Of a stretch of 64,000 nt of DNA, positions 42,050 through 50,853 are shown in pieces (position 1 is the stretch's first letter; every line of letters starts with the position of its first letter). The DNA lies in NCBI RefSeq assembly GCF_000178975.2, contig NC_015064.1, positions 2,418,001 through 2,482,000 on the forward strand, written 5' to 3'. Both the position numbers and the translations under genes were made by a program. The notes beneath the pieces are model-generated. The model was not told the DNA's origin. It ran no database searches and was given only the letters and a program-made list of their open reading frames with translations. This stretch comes from Granulicella tundricola MP5ACTX9. GTDB lineage: Bacteria > Acidobacteriota > Terriglobia > Terriglobales > Acidobacteriaceae.

Positions 42050-43267
42050 TCACGGAAGGATGAAGGCGGCCGACCCACCGATCCACTCCTGGTTCCGGTT
42101 ATGATCGACCCCCATCATCAACCCCCGCCCCAGCCGCACCAGGCTGTTCACCGCCCGCATCTCCCCCGCCCCCTCCGGCCACACATACATGATCCGAACC
42201 TCAGCCTGGGTCATCCCGAAAGGAGTATCGATCACAGGTTCAAATCGAACCCGCTCCTGCAGTAGATAAAGATGCCGCTCATCAGCCGGGATCGATGCCA
42301 ACTCAGCATCGCTCGGCCCAAACTGAATCCCCTTGCCCGCAAACGAGTACAGAGGCTTCAGCAGCAAGCTCTCCCGATCAGCAGGCAGCCGCTCCCGCCC
42401 AACCCCATCGAACCACTCATCCAGAAACACCGCTGCCGGCACAGAAGGATGATCCAGGAACGGTAAGGAGAACTTGCTCGCCCGGAAGTACCAGTTCGGC
42501 TGCCCCGCCCACTCCACATCCAACTCATCCCGATAGTCGAACGCCGGGGTGACCCCCTTCCGCTCAATCTCATCCACAATCGCGCGATTGAAGATTCGCT
42601 CAATCCGAATCCACTTGCCGCCTTTCTGATAGAAGAGCTTGTTGCCTTCCTTCTTGAGCTTGGCGATGTCTACCGTCGTGATCCCAAGCCGATCTTCATA
42701 CACATGAAAGTCAGGGAGAGTCTTCTGTCCCTCAGGTTCAACCTCGGTCAGGACTGAATTCTCCGCCGCATGATCCCCAACGATCGTCTGGCCAAGCAGC
42801 TTCCAGTACTCATCGCCACTGAGGCCACCCAGGCGACACTGAAGTCGCTCATCCAGCCCATAGACGCGCTGATACTCCTCACACAGAACGTCCTGGTACC
42901 CATAGATGGAAGGAAAGGCCTGCAACTCGACTAACGTCGGAGTCAGCTTGCCATCGCCCCCCCGTACCAGCCCAAAGTCCACGGTCATGAAGTTCGGCCG
43001 AGGATTATCGTTGGGCACCCGATACGCGCTCGGAATAGCCTCCCCAGACCGCTTCATATACTCAGCGCTATCGATGAGCTGATGGGTGAGGATACGTCCG
43101 GTCTCGATCATCTCTTCCAGCAGTTCCGCCGGAAAAAAACACGGCGTCTCGCACACTCGGAATTCGATCTTCGTTCTCGTTCGAAGATCGAGTCGCTCCT
43201 TCAACGCTGCATAACGAGCAGCGGAGAACTGCTCCTCATTGAAGCTCTTACGAAACGGCTGAAGCAT
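42050..43267 (-). CDS. ATP-grasp-like ligase, third gene of a ligase-peptidase operon
   Basis: 405 residues. The family is uncharacterised. Features consistent with an ATP-grasp ligase: NFMTVDFGLVRGGDGKLTPTLVELQAFPSIYGYQ (acidic residues with VELQ, like the metal-binding strand), LLLKPLYSFAGKGIQFGPSDAEL (lysine plus glycine-rich loop), YLLQERVRFEPV and VRIMYVWP. The order of these parts suggests a circularly permuted ATP-grasp. It lies 9 bp after the M29 peptidase gene and downstream of a GCS2-like ligase on the same strand. It likely forms a peptide or amide bond in a small-molecule pathway; substrate unknown. Confidence 0.65.
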   Translation of the reverse strand: MLQPFRKSFNEEQFSAARYAALKERLDLRTRTKIEFRVCETPCFFPAELLEEMIETGRILTHQLIDSAEYMKRSGEAIPSAYRVPNDNPRPNFMTVDFGLVRGGDGKLTPTLVELQAFPSIYGYQDVLCEEYQRVYGLDERLQCRLGGLSGDEYWKLLGQTIVGDHAAENSVLTEVEPEGQKTLPDFHVYEDRLGITTVDIAKLKKEGNKLFYQKGGKWIRIERIFNRAIVDEIERKGVTPAFDYRDELDVEWAGQPNWYFRASKFSLPFLDHPSVPAAVFLDEWFDGVGRERLPADRESLLLKPLYSFAGKGIQFGPSDAELASIPADERHLYLLQERVRFEPVIDTPFGMTQAEVRIMYVWPEGAGEMRAVNSLVRLGRGLMMGVDHNRNQEWIGGSAAFILP

Positions 43268-43276
43268 CCGGCCCCC

Positions 43277-44377
43277 TTACGCGTCGATCAGAAACTCGCC
43301 ATCCCGCATGATCTGGTGTTCACCTTCAGCATCGCCCAGCCAGATATTGAAGCGCAGCCCCACCACATCAATGTGAGTTGATGACTTCCACTTTGCGCCG
43401 GTATGAGCTCCGTAAGGATCTCCGAACGCAATGTGAACTCCAGGAAACTTCTCGTCCTGCAGAATATTTCCGATCACGCGCTCCACGCCTATGTTTGTGC
43501 CGATCGCAAACTCACCCACACGATCTGAATTTTTGTCAGTATGCGTATAAGCCCAGAAGTCCTTCTCCAGTTTCTTGTTCGCGGAACTGACCTTCGTGAT
43601 CCGGTTCCCTTCAATGTGGATCGTCAGAGGCTGATCTTCGAGGAGTCCGTACTCCTTGCATAGGAAGTCTCCAACGACTCCATCGACGACAAACACGCCG
43701 TTGACCTCTCCGGGCGCTGTGAAGCACTCCCCTCCAGGAAGGTTGCCCCACTTCTCCGGGCTGATGATACCGCTGGTCTTGAACCAGCGATAGTCGGGGT
43801 CCATCTGCGCATGGAGATCGGTACCAGCGGGAGTGGTGGCACGGACATACGTCGCTTTGCGAACTCTATCCAAGACCGCTTGGCTTAATCGGTCGACAGC
43901 GTTGAAATCTGCGCGCATCCCCTGCGTCATGATCTCCGGGGTGATATTCACCATGTGCGCGTGGCGCATGCGCCGGCGATTGACGACGTCGGTCATCTGC
44001 ATCCGGCTACGTAGCTCATTCGGCTGGACTTCCACCGCGAAGATGCTCACCTGAGAGCTTTCCATATCCTCAAGCACCACCTCTGGCATGCCGTCGAGCG
44101 GTCTGCTTGCAACATCTTCGAGCACGAAAGCGTTCCAGGCACAGCCCAGGCGATCGAGTTCAACTGCCATCGACGCGGCGATCGTCACACACTTTCGATC
44201 CGTGATCAGCGTGACCTTTTCATCGGCTTGAATCTGGAGGCAGGTCGTAACCGCATTGTGTGCGCCTTCGGAGAACTCTGCTGGAAACGGAATACTGCGC
44301 AGATCGGTCCGTTCTACTCGACTTGTCCGCTCTGTTAAAACTTGCTCGACCATGTCATTCACACCCTTCACCAGCAT
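43277..44377 (-). CDS. M29-type metallo-aminopeptidase (AmpS/aminopeptidase T family)
   Basis: 366 residues; a start nine codons later is possible. The metal ligand region is clear: NLPGGECFTAPGEVNG (Glu), RVGEFAIGTN (Glu), GNILQDEKFPGVHIAFGDPYG (Glu, His) and STHIDVV (His, Asp). M29 enzymes are two-metal aminopeptidases of broad specificity. Between two ligase genes in an apparent operon, it may trim or recycle a peptide-like product rather than serve general peptide breakdown. Confidence 0.82.
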   Translation of the reverse strand: MLVKGVNDMVEQVLTERTSRVERTDLRSIPFPAEFSEGAHNAVTTCLQIQADEKVTLITDRKCVTIAASMAVELDRLGCAWNAFVLEDVASRPLDGMPEVVLEDMESSQVSIFAVEVQPNELRSRMQMTDVVNRRRMRHAHMVNITPEIMTQGMRADFNAVDRLSQAVLDRVRKATYVRATTPAGTDLHAQMDPDYRWFKTSGIISPEKWGNLPGGECFTAPGEVNGVFVVDGVVGDFLCKEYGLLEDQPLTIHIEGNRITKVSSANKKLEKDFWAYTHTDKNSDRVGEFAIGTNIGVERVIGNILQDEKFPGVHIAFGDPYGAHTGAKWKSSTHIDVVGLRFNIWLGDAEGEHQIMRDGEFLIDA

Positions 44378-44443
44378 CTTTACAGGATACTGGAAACCTC
44401 AGTAGAAAGTGGTATTTGGCTCTGTTTCAGGCCACCGAAAGAC

Positions 44444-45550
44444 TTACCAAAGTCCGACTTTGGTCTCCCGCGCCATGTAATCGACCACAGCCGGCAGGCT
44501 TCCTGTCTCACGGAAGACCGCAAGTTGGCGGTCCGCGCCTGATCCTTGATCGAGCATCTGGTGGATGTATTCGACGGCTTTGCGGCTGCCTAGTTCGTCC
44601 AACACCTCGTCGACCCAGACCAGGTACTCGCGGATGAGGTCTTTGGCGGGGAGCTCCTGCTGTTTGCCGAAGTCGATGAGCTTTCCGTCGAGGCCGTAGC
44701 GGACGGCGCGGAACTTGTTTTCCATCAACAACGCGCGTGAATATTGGCGATAATCGAGGTTTTTGGAGTGTAGATTCCACAACTTACAGGCGGTGGCCTG
44801 GATCAGGCCGGCGATGGCGATTGTCTCTTCGGCGCGCATGGGAATGTCGCAGATGCGGACCTCGATGGTGTCGAAGAAGGGGTGGGGGCGGACGTCCCAC
44901 CAGAGTTTTTTGGCGTTGTCGATGCAATTGGTTTTGATGAGGAGATCGACGTAATTCTCGAATTCTGAGTAACTTGCGAAGGAATCCGGGAGGTTGGTAC
45001 GGGGAAAGTTCTCGAAGACCTTGGCACGATAGGACTTATAGCCGGTGTCCATACCCAGCCAGAAAGGGGAGTTGGTGGAGAGGGCCAGAATGTGGGGGAG
45101 GAAGTAGCGGAGGGAGTTCATGACGCGTATGGCGGCTTCCCTATCTTCAATGCCTACATGCACATGCAGGCCAAAGATAAGGTTGGCGCGGGCTACGAGC
45201 TGGAGGTCGGCTACGACCTGGTCGTAGCGGGGATCGGGGTAGATCTCCTGCGAACGCCAGTCTGCGAAGGGGTGGGTGGCACCGGCGACGAGCATGAGGC
45301 CGTTCTCGTCGGCTAGTCCGATCATGTTGCGGCGGAGGTCGTAGAGGTCTTCGCGGGCTTCCTCTATGTTGTTGCAAATACGGGTGCCTACCTCGATGAC
45401 GGACTGGTGGAGCTCGGCTTTAACACGTTCTTCGAGGCGTAGTTTGCCCTGTTCGAGCATTTCTGTGGCGATGTGGGAGCGCAGGTCGCGTGATTCGGGG
45501 TCAACTGTCTGGTATTCCTCTTCGATGCCGAGCGTAAACGTGGGACGCAT
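44444..45550 (-). CDS. YbdK-type carboxylate-amine ligase (GCS2 family)
   Basis: 368 residues from ATG 45548-45550, chosen because GGAGGT lies five bases upstream; the longer frame adds 25 unconserved residues. It opens RPTFTLGIEEEYQTVDPESRD, the GCS2/COG2170 signature, and has HVHVGIEDREAAIRVMN, FWLGMDTGYKSYRAKVFENFPRTNLP and VRICDIPMRAEETIAIAGLI. The family makes gamma-glutamyl-type amide bonds weakly or in unknown pathways. It is first in the operon with an aminopeptidase and an ATP-grasp ligase (66-bp and 9-bp gaps). The strand composition switch described elsewhere falls at or near this gene. Confidence 0.88.
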   Translation of the reverse strand: MRPTFTLGIEEEYQTVDPESRDLRSHIATEMLEQGKLRLEERVKAELHQSVIEVGTRICNNIEEAREDLYDLRRNMIGLADENGLMLVAGATHPFADWRSQEIYPDPRYDQVVADLQLVARANLIFGLHVHVGIEDREAAIRVMNSLRYFLPHILALSTNSPFWLGMDTGYKSYRAKVFENFPRTNLPDSFASYSEFENYVDLLIKTNCIDNAKKLWWDVRPHPFFDTIEVRICDIPMRAEETIAIAGLIQATACKLWNLHSKNLDYRQYSRALLMENKFRAVRYGLDGKLIDFGKQQELPAKDLIREYLVWVDEVLDELGSRKAVEYIHQMLDQGSGADRQLAVFRETGSLPAVVDYMARETKVGLW

Positions 45551-45619
45551 CATGACCTCCTTGCACTGAGTTCGTATGATGCCACATTGCGCTGTGATTG
45601 CCCGAATGGGGTGGTTTTG

Positions 45620-45650
45620 CACCACAAATCACCACGTTCTCACCACAAAT
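45620..45650. repeat. CACCACAAAT direct repeats
   Basis: CACCACAAAT at 45620-45629 and 45641-45650, 21 bp apart (two helical turns), preceded by GTGGTTTTG, which can pair with them. Upstream of the ligase-peptidase operon; operator or dispersed repeat. Confidence 0.45.
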
Positions 45651-45802
45651 GCATGGTGTTTTGAGGTACATTGCTGTGGTGAAGTGCTGGATTGGCGCGG
45701 GTTTTGTGGTTTTGGACCATGCTTAATTGTTGAATGGCCACCAACGTGCGCCGTACTGGTGAGTACGGTTAGGGGTTTTTGGAGAGGTTCTGTGTCCTCC
45801 AA

Positions 45803-45834
45803 CCCACGTCCCAGAAGCGGGACATGGGGCACCC
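45803..45834 (-). repeat. palindromic repeat family A, reversed orientation
   Basis: CCCACGTCCC, AGAAGC, GGGACATGGGGCACCC: the reverse complement of the copies at 9812 and 15696 with one change. Starts 2 bp after the RND permease stop, so it is transcribed as its 3' end. Confidence 0.8.
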
Positions 45835-45836
45835 GG

Positions 45837-48800
45837 TTAGGTGGTGCGAACGGGCTTGGTGCGGGTGAAGGTGGCCAGGAAGGTTTTGAGGATGACGTAG
45901 AGGACGGGGATGAAGAAGAGGTTGAGGACGGTGGAGAGGACCATTCCGCCGACGATGGCGGTGCCGACGGAGTGGCGGCCGTAGGCTCCGGCTCCGGTGG
46001 CAAAGTAGAGAGGCAGCACGCCGAGGATGAAGGCGCTGCTGGTCATGAGGATGGGGCGCAGGCGGAGTTCCGAGGCGGTGATGGCTGCGTCGATGATGGA
46101 CTTGCCGAGGCCGAGTTGCTGCTCCGCGAACTCAACGATGAGGATGGAGTTCTTGGCGGAGAGGCCGATGAGCATGACCATGCCGATCTGCACGTAGACG
46201 TCATCCGAGATGCCGCGGAGGGAGACGAGACCGAGGGCTCCGAGGATGGCGGTGGGGACGGCGAGCAGGATGATGAACGGCAGAGTGAAGCTCTCGTACT
46301 GGGCTGAGAGAGTCAGGTAGACGACCAGGAGGCCGAGACCGAAGATGACAATGGCTTTGCCGCTGGACTCGACTTCCTCAAGAGCGAGGCCGGTCCAGGA
46401 GTAAGTCATGCCCTGAAGCTTGTTCTTCTCAAAGAGCTTGACCATGTTGTCGTTGCCCTGGCCGGAGCTGAGGCCGGGGGCTGGGGAGCCGTCAATCTCT
46501 GCGGAGCGGAAGAGGTTGTAGTGGTTGATGACCTGGGGGCCGGAGGTCTCGTTGATGGCGACGAGGTTATCGAGCGGGATCATCTGGTTGGAGTTGGAGC
46601 GGACGTAGTACTGGCGGAGGTCCTGGACGTTGCGGCGGAACTGCTGATCGGCCTGGACGTAGACGCGGTAGGAGCGGTTGTTGAAGTCAAAGTCATTGAT
46701 GTAGCTGGAGCCCATGTAGGTGCCCATGGCGGCGGTGATCTGGGAGAGCGGGACGCCGATGGCCTCAGCCTTCTGGCGGTCGATGGTGACGTAGATCTGC
46801 GGATCGTTGGCGGTGAAGGTGGTGTTGAGGTTGGTGAGGCCGGAGGACGGTGAGCGGGCCTGGCCTACGATCTGGTGGGCGATGCGGTCGATATCGCCGA
46901 AGGTGTTGCGGCCACCGTCCTGAAGGATGAACTGGAAGCCGCCGACGGTGCCGATGCCGTTGATGGCGGGAGGCTCTGCCGCGAAGGCGATGCCGCCGGG
47001 GACGCCGAAGAGCTTGGGCGAGGTGCGGAGGACGATGTCATGGGCGGAGTGGCCGTTGCCGCGTTTGGTGCGCTCGTCAACGGGCTTGAGCGGGGCGAAG
47101 ATGAGTCCGGAGTTGGGCGAGCTGCCGCCGGAGAGCGAGAAGCCCATGACGGAGAAGGTGCCGAAGACGTCATCGTCATTCCGGATGACCTGGCTGACGC
47201 GGTCTGCGAACTCAGCGGTGTACGCGAGCGATGCGCCGGGAGGGGTCTGGATGATGATGAGGTAGTAGCCCTGGTCTTCCTGCGGGACGAAGGCGGTGGG
47301 GACGTGGGTGTACTCATACGCGGTGGCAGCGAGGCCAGCGAAGAAGACGATGAGGACGGCGTAACGAATCTTCACCGCGAAGGTGACGGCCACGGCGTAC
47401 CAACTGATGAGCTTCTTGATGGCCTTATCGATGGGGTTGAGGAAGAAGCCCTGGATGCCGGTCTTGTGCTGTTCTTTTCTGAGGAGGATTGCGGACAACG
47501 CAGGGGACAAGGTCAGGGCGTTGAAGGCCGAGATGGCGATGGAGAAGGCGATGGTGAGGGAGAACTGCTTGTACAGGATGCCGGTGGTGCCGGGGAAGAA
47601 GCTGACCGGGACGAAGACCGAGATGAGCACGAGCGAGGTGGCGATGACGGCGCTGGTGACCTCCCGCATGGCGATGGAGGTGGCCTCCATGGGGTCCTGC
47701 ACGCCTTCCTCAAGGTGGCGCTGGACGTTCTCAATGACGACGATGGCGTCGTCTACTACTAGGCCGGTAGCCAGCGTGATTCCGAACAACGTGAGGGAGT
47801 TGATCGAAAAGCCGAAGATCTTGATGAAGGCGAAGGTGCCGATCAGCGAGACGGGGATGGTGACGGCCGGGATGATGGTCGCTCGCCAGTCCTGGAGGAA
47901 GAGGAAGATGACCACGATGACGATGATGATGGCTTCCGCAAGGGTGGACTCAACCTCCTTGATGGAGTCCGAGACGACGGTGGTGGTGTCTACGGCGATG
48001 ATGCCCTTGAGGCCGGGAGGATAGGACTTTTCAAGGTCCGCGAGGACCTGGCGGCAGCGCTTGTCTACATCAAGCGCGTTGGCGTTTGAGAGCTGCTGGA
48101 TGCCCAGGCCGACGGCGTCGTTGCCGGAGAAGCGGAGGTTGGTGTTGTAGGTTTCCGCGCCCAGTTCCGCACGGCCTACGTCCTTGAGGAGGACGATGCC
48201 GGTGCCTACGGGGTTGGTGGCTCCTGCTCCGCTGGCTGCATTGGATTTGATGATAATGTTTTCAAACTGCCTGGGATCAGAGAGGCGGCCGACGACGCGG
48301 ACGGCCATCTGGTAGGCCTGCTTGGGGTCCGAGGGCGGGATGCCGAGCTGTCCGGCGGCTACTTCAATGTTCTGCTCGCCGAGGGCGTTGTTGACGTCCA
48401 GCGGGGTGAGGCCGCGGGCGGCGAGCTTGGTGGGATCGAGCCAGATGCGCATGGCGTACTTGCGCTCGCCGAAGATGACGACTGCGCCTACTCCGGGGAC
48501 GCGCTTGAGGGCGTCGGAGACATACACGTCCAAATAGTTCGAGATGAAGGCGGGCGAGAGGGAGTGGTCAGGCGAGACGAAGCCGGCGGCGAGGACGAAG
48601 TTGGAGTTGGCCTTGGTGATGCTGATGCCGGTGTTGTTGACGACGGCGGGGAGACGGCCCTGGGCGGTGGCTACTCGGTTTTGTACGTCTACGGCTGCGA
48701 TGTCGAGCGAGTAACCGGTCTGGAAGGTGATGGTGATGGTGCTGGTTCCATCATTCGAGCTGGTGGAGGAGATGTAACGCATGCCCTCTACACCGTTGAT

Positions 48801-49004
48801 GGCTTCTTCCAAGGGGACTGTGACGGCGGACTCGACTGTGGAGGAGTTGGCTCCGACGTAGTTGCAGGCGACGATGACCTGCGGGGGTGCGAGCTCGGGG
48901 TAGAGCGAGATGGGGAGCGTGGGGAGGGAGACTGCGCCGGCCAGCACGATGAGGAGAGCGCAGACGGTTGCGAAGATGGGGCGGCGGATGAAGAATTCGA
49001 CCAC
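45837..49004 (-). CDS. RND (HAE1) multidrug efflux permease
   Basis: 1055 residues from a GTG start, full length for AcrB/MexB-type pumps. The N-terminus MVEFFIRRPIFATVCALLIVLAG is diagnostic. TM4 carries the proton-relay aspartates (TGLVVDDAIVVIENV), and two large periplasmic loops follow helices 1 and 7. It exports drugs or solutes using the proton gradient, working with the adaptor encoded upstream (49434-50510). No TolC-type outer channel is in the window. A 429-bp repeat island separates it from the adaptor gene. Confidence 0.96.
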   Translation of the reverse strand: MVEFFIRRPIFATVCALLIVLAGAVSLPTLPISLYPELAPPQVIVACNYVGANSSTVESAVTVPLEEAINGVEGMRYISSTSSNDGTSTITITFQTGYSLDIAAVDVQNRVATAQGRLPAVVNNTGISITKANSNFVLAAGFVSPDHSLSPAFISNYLDVYVSDALKRVPGVGAVVIFGERKYAMRIWLDPTKLAARGLTPLDVNNALGEQNIEVAAGQLGIPPSDPKQAYQMAVRVVGRLSDPRQFENIIIKSNAASGAGATNPVGTGIVLLKDVGRAELGAETYNTNLRFSGNDAVGLGIQQLSNANALDVDKRCRQVLADLEKSYPPGLKGIIAVDTTTVVSDSIKEVESTLAEAIIIVIVVIFLFLQDWRATIIPAVTIPVSLIGTFAFIKIFGFSINSLTLFGITLATGLVVDDAIVVIENVQRHLEEGVQDPMEATSIAMREVTSAVIATSLVLISVFVPVSFFPGTTGILYKQFSLTIAFSIAISAFNALTLSPALSAILLRKEQHKTGIQGFFLNPIDKAIKKLISWYAVAVTFAVKIRYAVLIVFFAGLAATAYEYTHVPTAFVPQEDQGYYLIIIQTPPGASLAYTAEFADRVSQVIRNDDDVFGTFSVMGFSLSGGSSPNSGLIFAPLKPVDERTKRGNGHSAHDIVLRTSPKLFGVPGGIAFAAEPPAINGIGTVGGFQFILQDGGRNTFGDIDRIAHQIVGQARSPSSGLTNLNTTFTANDPQIYVTIDRQKAEAIGVPLSQITAAMGTYMGSSYINDFDFNNRSYRVYVQADQQFRRNVQDLRQYYVRSNSNQMIPLDNLVAINETSGPQVINHYNLFRSAEIDGSPAPGLSSGQGNDNMVKLFEKNKLQGMTYSWTGLALEEVESSGKAIVIFGLGLLVVYLTLSAQYESFTLPFIILLAVPTAILGALGLVSLRGISDDVYVQIGMVMLIGLSAKNSILIVEFAEQQLGLGKSIIDAAITASELRLRPILMTSSAFILGVLPLYFATGAGAYGRHSVGTAIVGGMVLSTVLNLFFIPVLYVILKTFLATFTRTKPVRTT

Positions 49005-49433
49005 TGGACGGGTTCCTTGGAGTGCGGGTGGGGCTTGGGATCAGGGATCAGGGACTAGGGATCAGGAACTGCAACAGCACAAGCAACGGCAAGAGCTTAA
49101 TACGGAGGCTCTGAGCTTCGCTCAGAATGACGGCCAAAACTAACAACGGCAAGGGCAACTACAACTACAACTACAAAAGCTCAATACGGAGGTTCTGAGC
49201 TTCGCTCAGAATGACGACCAAAACTAACAAAGGCAAAAGCAACTACAACTACAACGGCACTGCAACGGCAACGGCAACTTCAACTTCAACTTCAACGGCA
49301 ACAGCAACTTCAACGGCAACAGCAACTTCAACGGCAACGGCAACTTCAACGGCAACTTCAACGGCAACTACGGAGGTTCTTCGCTGCGCTCAGAATGACC
49401 CGCGGGTGGGGGGGCTGGGTGGAGCGGTTGGGG
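49005..49433 (-). repeat. repeat-B / hexamer composite island inside the efflux operon
   Basis: Three reversed repeat-B units (49099-49135, 49183-49219, 49369-49400; CTTCGCTCAGAATGAC core) alternate with hexamer arrays (49145-49176 CAACTACAACTACAAC; 49228-49368 GGCAACTTCAACGGCAAC types). No gene is supported; plus-strand frames across it are Thr/Ser/Ala low-complexity. Confidence 0.8.
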
Positions 49434-50510
49434 TTAGCCGAGGGGTTTGATGGGGGCACCCTCTGCGAGGAACTGGAGGCCGGAGACTACGACTCGGTCG
49501 CCGGGGTTGAGGCCGGAGGTTACGGGGTAGCTGTTGCCTACCGTTTCACCGAGGGTGACCGGGACCTGGTGGGCGATGAAGCCTGCCCCCTGGGCCTTTG
49601 CGATGTAGACGAAGGGTTGGCCGCCGATCATGGTGACGGCCAAGACTGGGACGGTGGGCTGAGGGGCGGAGGTCCAGATGACGCGGGCGTTGACGACCTG
49701 CTGGTTGCGGAGTTTGGAGCCGGCGGGGATGGTGGCCTTGGCGAGGATGCCCTGGATGCCATTATCGACCTGCGGGGAGACGAAGGAGATGGTGGAACGC
49801 TCGAGGATTGTGCCGTTGGCGTCTACGATCTGGACGGGGAGGCCGGGGTGGATCTGCGCGGCGCGCTCGGTGGGGATGTAGATGTAGGCTTCGAGGTCCT
49901 TGTTTTCGTCGAGCGTGGTGAGGGCGGTGGTGGGGGAGACGTAGTCGCCCTGGTGGACGGGGATGTCACCGATGATGCCGGCGAAGGGGGCGCGGATCTG
50001 GTAGTAGGCGAGCTGCTCCTTCTGGGTGGAGGTGCCGGCGGCGGCGGCCTGGTAGGCACCCTTGGAGTTCTGGAAGTTCTGGACGGCGGTGTCGTAGGCC
50101 TGGCGGGAGGTGATGCCGGCCTCAAAGAGCTTGCGCTGGCGCTCTACCTCAGCCTGGTTGAACTGGTAGGTGGCGTTGAACTGGGCCTGGGAGCCGATCT
50201 GCTGATCGACGGCGGCGCGCTGCTTGAGGGGGTCGATCTGCATGAGCATCTGGCCGGCGGCGACGGACTGGCCGGAGACGACGAAGATCCTGGTGATGTT
50301 GCCATCGACCTGAGGCTGGATGTTGGCGGTGCGGCGGGACTTGATGGTGGACACGTAGGTGTCGCCCGTGGGGACGGGGTTGAGGGCGACGGGGGCGACG
50401 GCGACGGGCATGGCCTGCATGGCGGGTGGGGCGGCCGGGGGGGCGGACTTGCAGGCGGTGAGCGAGAGAGTGAGGGTCGCGATAAGGATGCGGAGGCGGG
50501 GAGTTTGCAA
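49434..50510 (-). CDS. RND efflux periplasmic adaptor (membrane fusion protein), lipoprotein
   Basis: 358 residues from an unusual TTG start, supported by AGGAGA six bases upstream and by the absence of an in-frame ATG. A lipoprotein signal ends in LTAC (Cys20). Then the HlyD/AcrA pattern: YVSTIKSRRTANIQPQVDGNITRIFVVSGQSVAAGQMLMQID (lipoyl half), a helical hairpin (about 85-150), APFAGIIGDIPVHQGDYVSP, and a beta-barrel. It joins the RND permease to an outer channel. Probably one operon with the permease despite the long gap. Confidence 0.94.
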   Translation of the reverse strand: MQTPRLRILIATLTLSLTACKSAPPAAPPAMQAMPVAVAPVALNPVPTGDTYVSTIKSRRTANIQPQVDGNITRIFVVSGQSVAAGQMLMQIDPLKQRAAVDQQIGSQAQFNATYQFNQAEVERQRKLFEAGITSRQAYDTAVQNFQNSKGAYQAAAAGTSTQKEQLAYYQIRAPFAGIIGDIPVHQGDYVSPTTALTTLDENKDLEAYIYIPTERAAQIHPGLPVQIVDANGTILERSTISFVSPQVDNGIQGILAKATIPAGSKLRNQQVVNARVIWTSAPQPTVPVLAVTMIGGQPFVYIAKAQGAGFIAHQVPVTLGETVGNSYPVTSGLNPGDRVVVSGLQFLAEGAPIKPLG

Positions 50511-50750
50511 CGTGATTCTCCTGAGGGCTTGGACCGGTGGGGCTTGTGGTCCGGGCGGAAGCTGGTCTGCTGACCGGATGGCTGGCGTTTTGCCGAGGCG
50601 GCTAGGGGCGACCGAAGCGACTGATTTTTAGAGCTTTGCCAGTTTAGATGGAAAAGGGTTCGGAAGGGAGCGGATGTTTTGACATGGGGGCGAAGATTGA
50701 GTAACTTTGGAGATGGAGCAAATGCAGTGTGGGCTGCGTGTGCTTATCGC

Positions 50751-50826
50751 GTCCCCGTCGTCCAGAGGCCTAGGACACCGCCCTTTCACGGCGATGACAC
50801 GGGTTCGAATCCCGTCGGGGACGCCA
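50751..50826 (+). tRNA. tRNA-Glu (anticodon TTC)
   Basis: 76 bases with encoded CCA. Acceptor stem GTCCCCG / CGGGGAC, anticodon arm CCGCC-CTTTCAC-GGCGA hmm read as 5-bp stem with TTC anticodon, T arm CGGGTTCGAATCCCG, discriminator G. The anticodon stem pairs CCGCC with GGCGA imperfectly at the outer pair. The acceptor and T arms are perfect. Confidence 0.95.
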
Positions 50827-50853
50827 AACCTTTTCAATTGATTGCTGTGGAAA

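Noticed and set aside
43900..44700. replication origin proper (oriC)
   Set aside because: Only the composition switch supports it; I see no TTATCCACA-type boxes, AT-rich unwinding stretch or dnaA/dnaN genes.
49211..49450. 79-codon Thr/Ser/Ala-rich frame
   Set aside because: Product of the hexamer array and repeat B, with no initiation signal.
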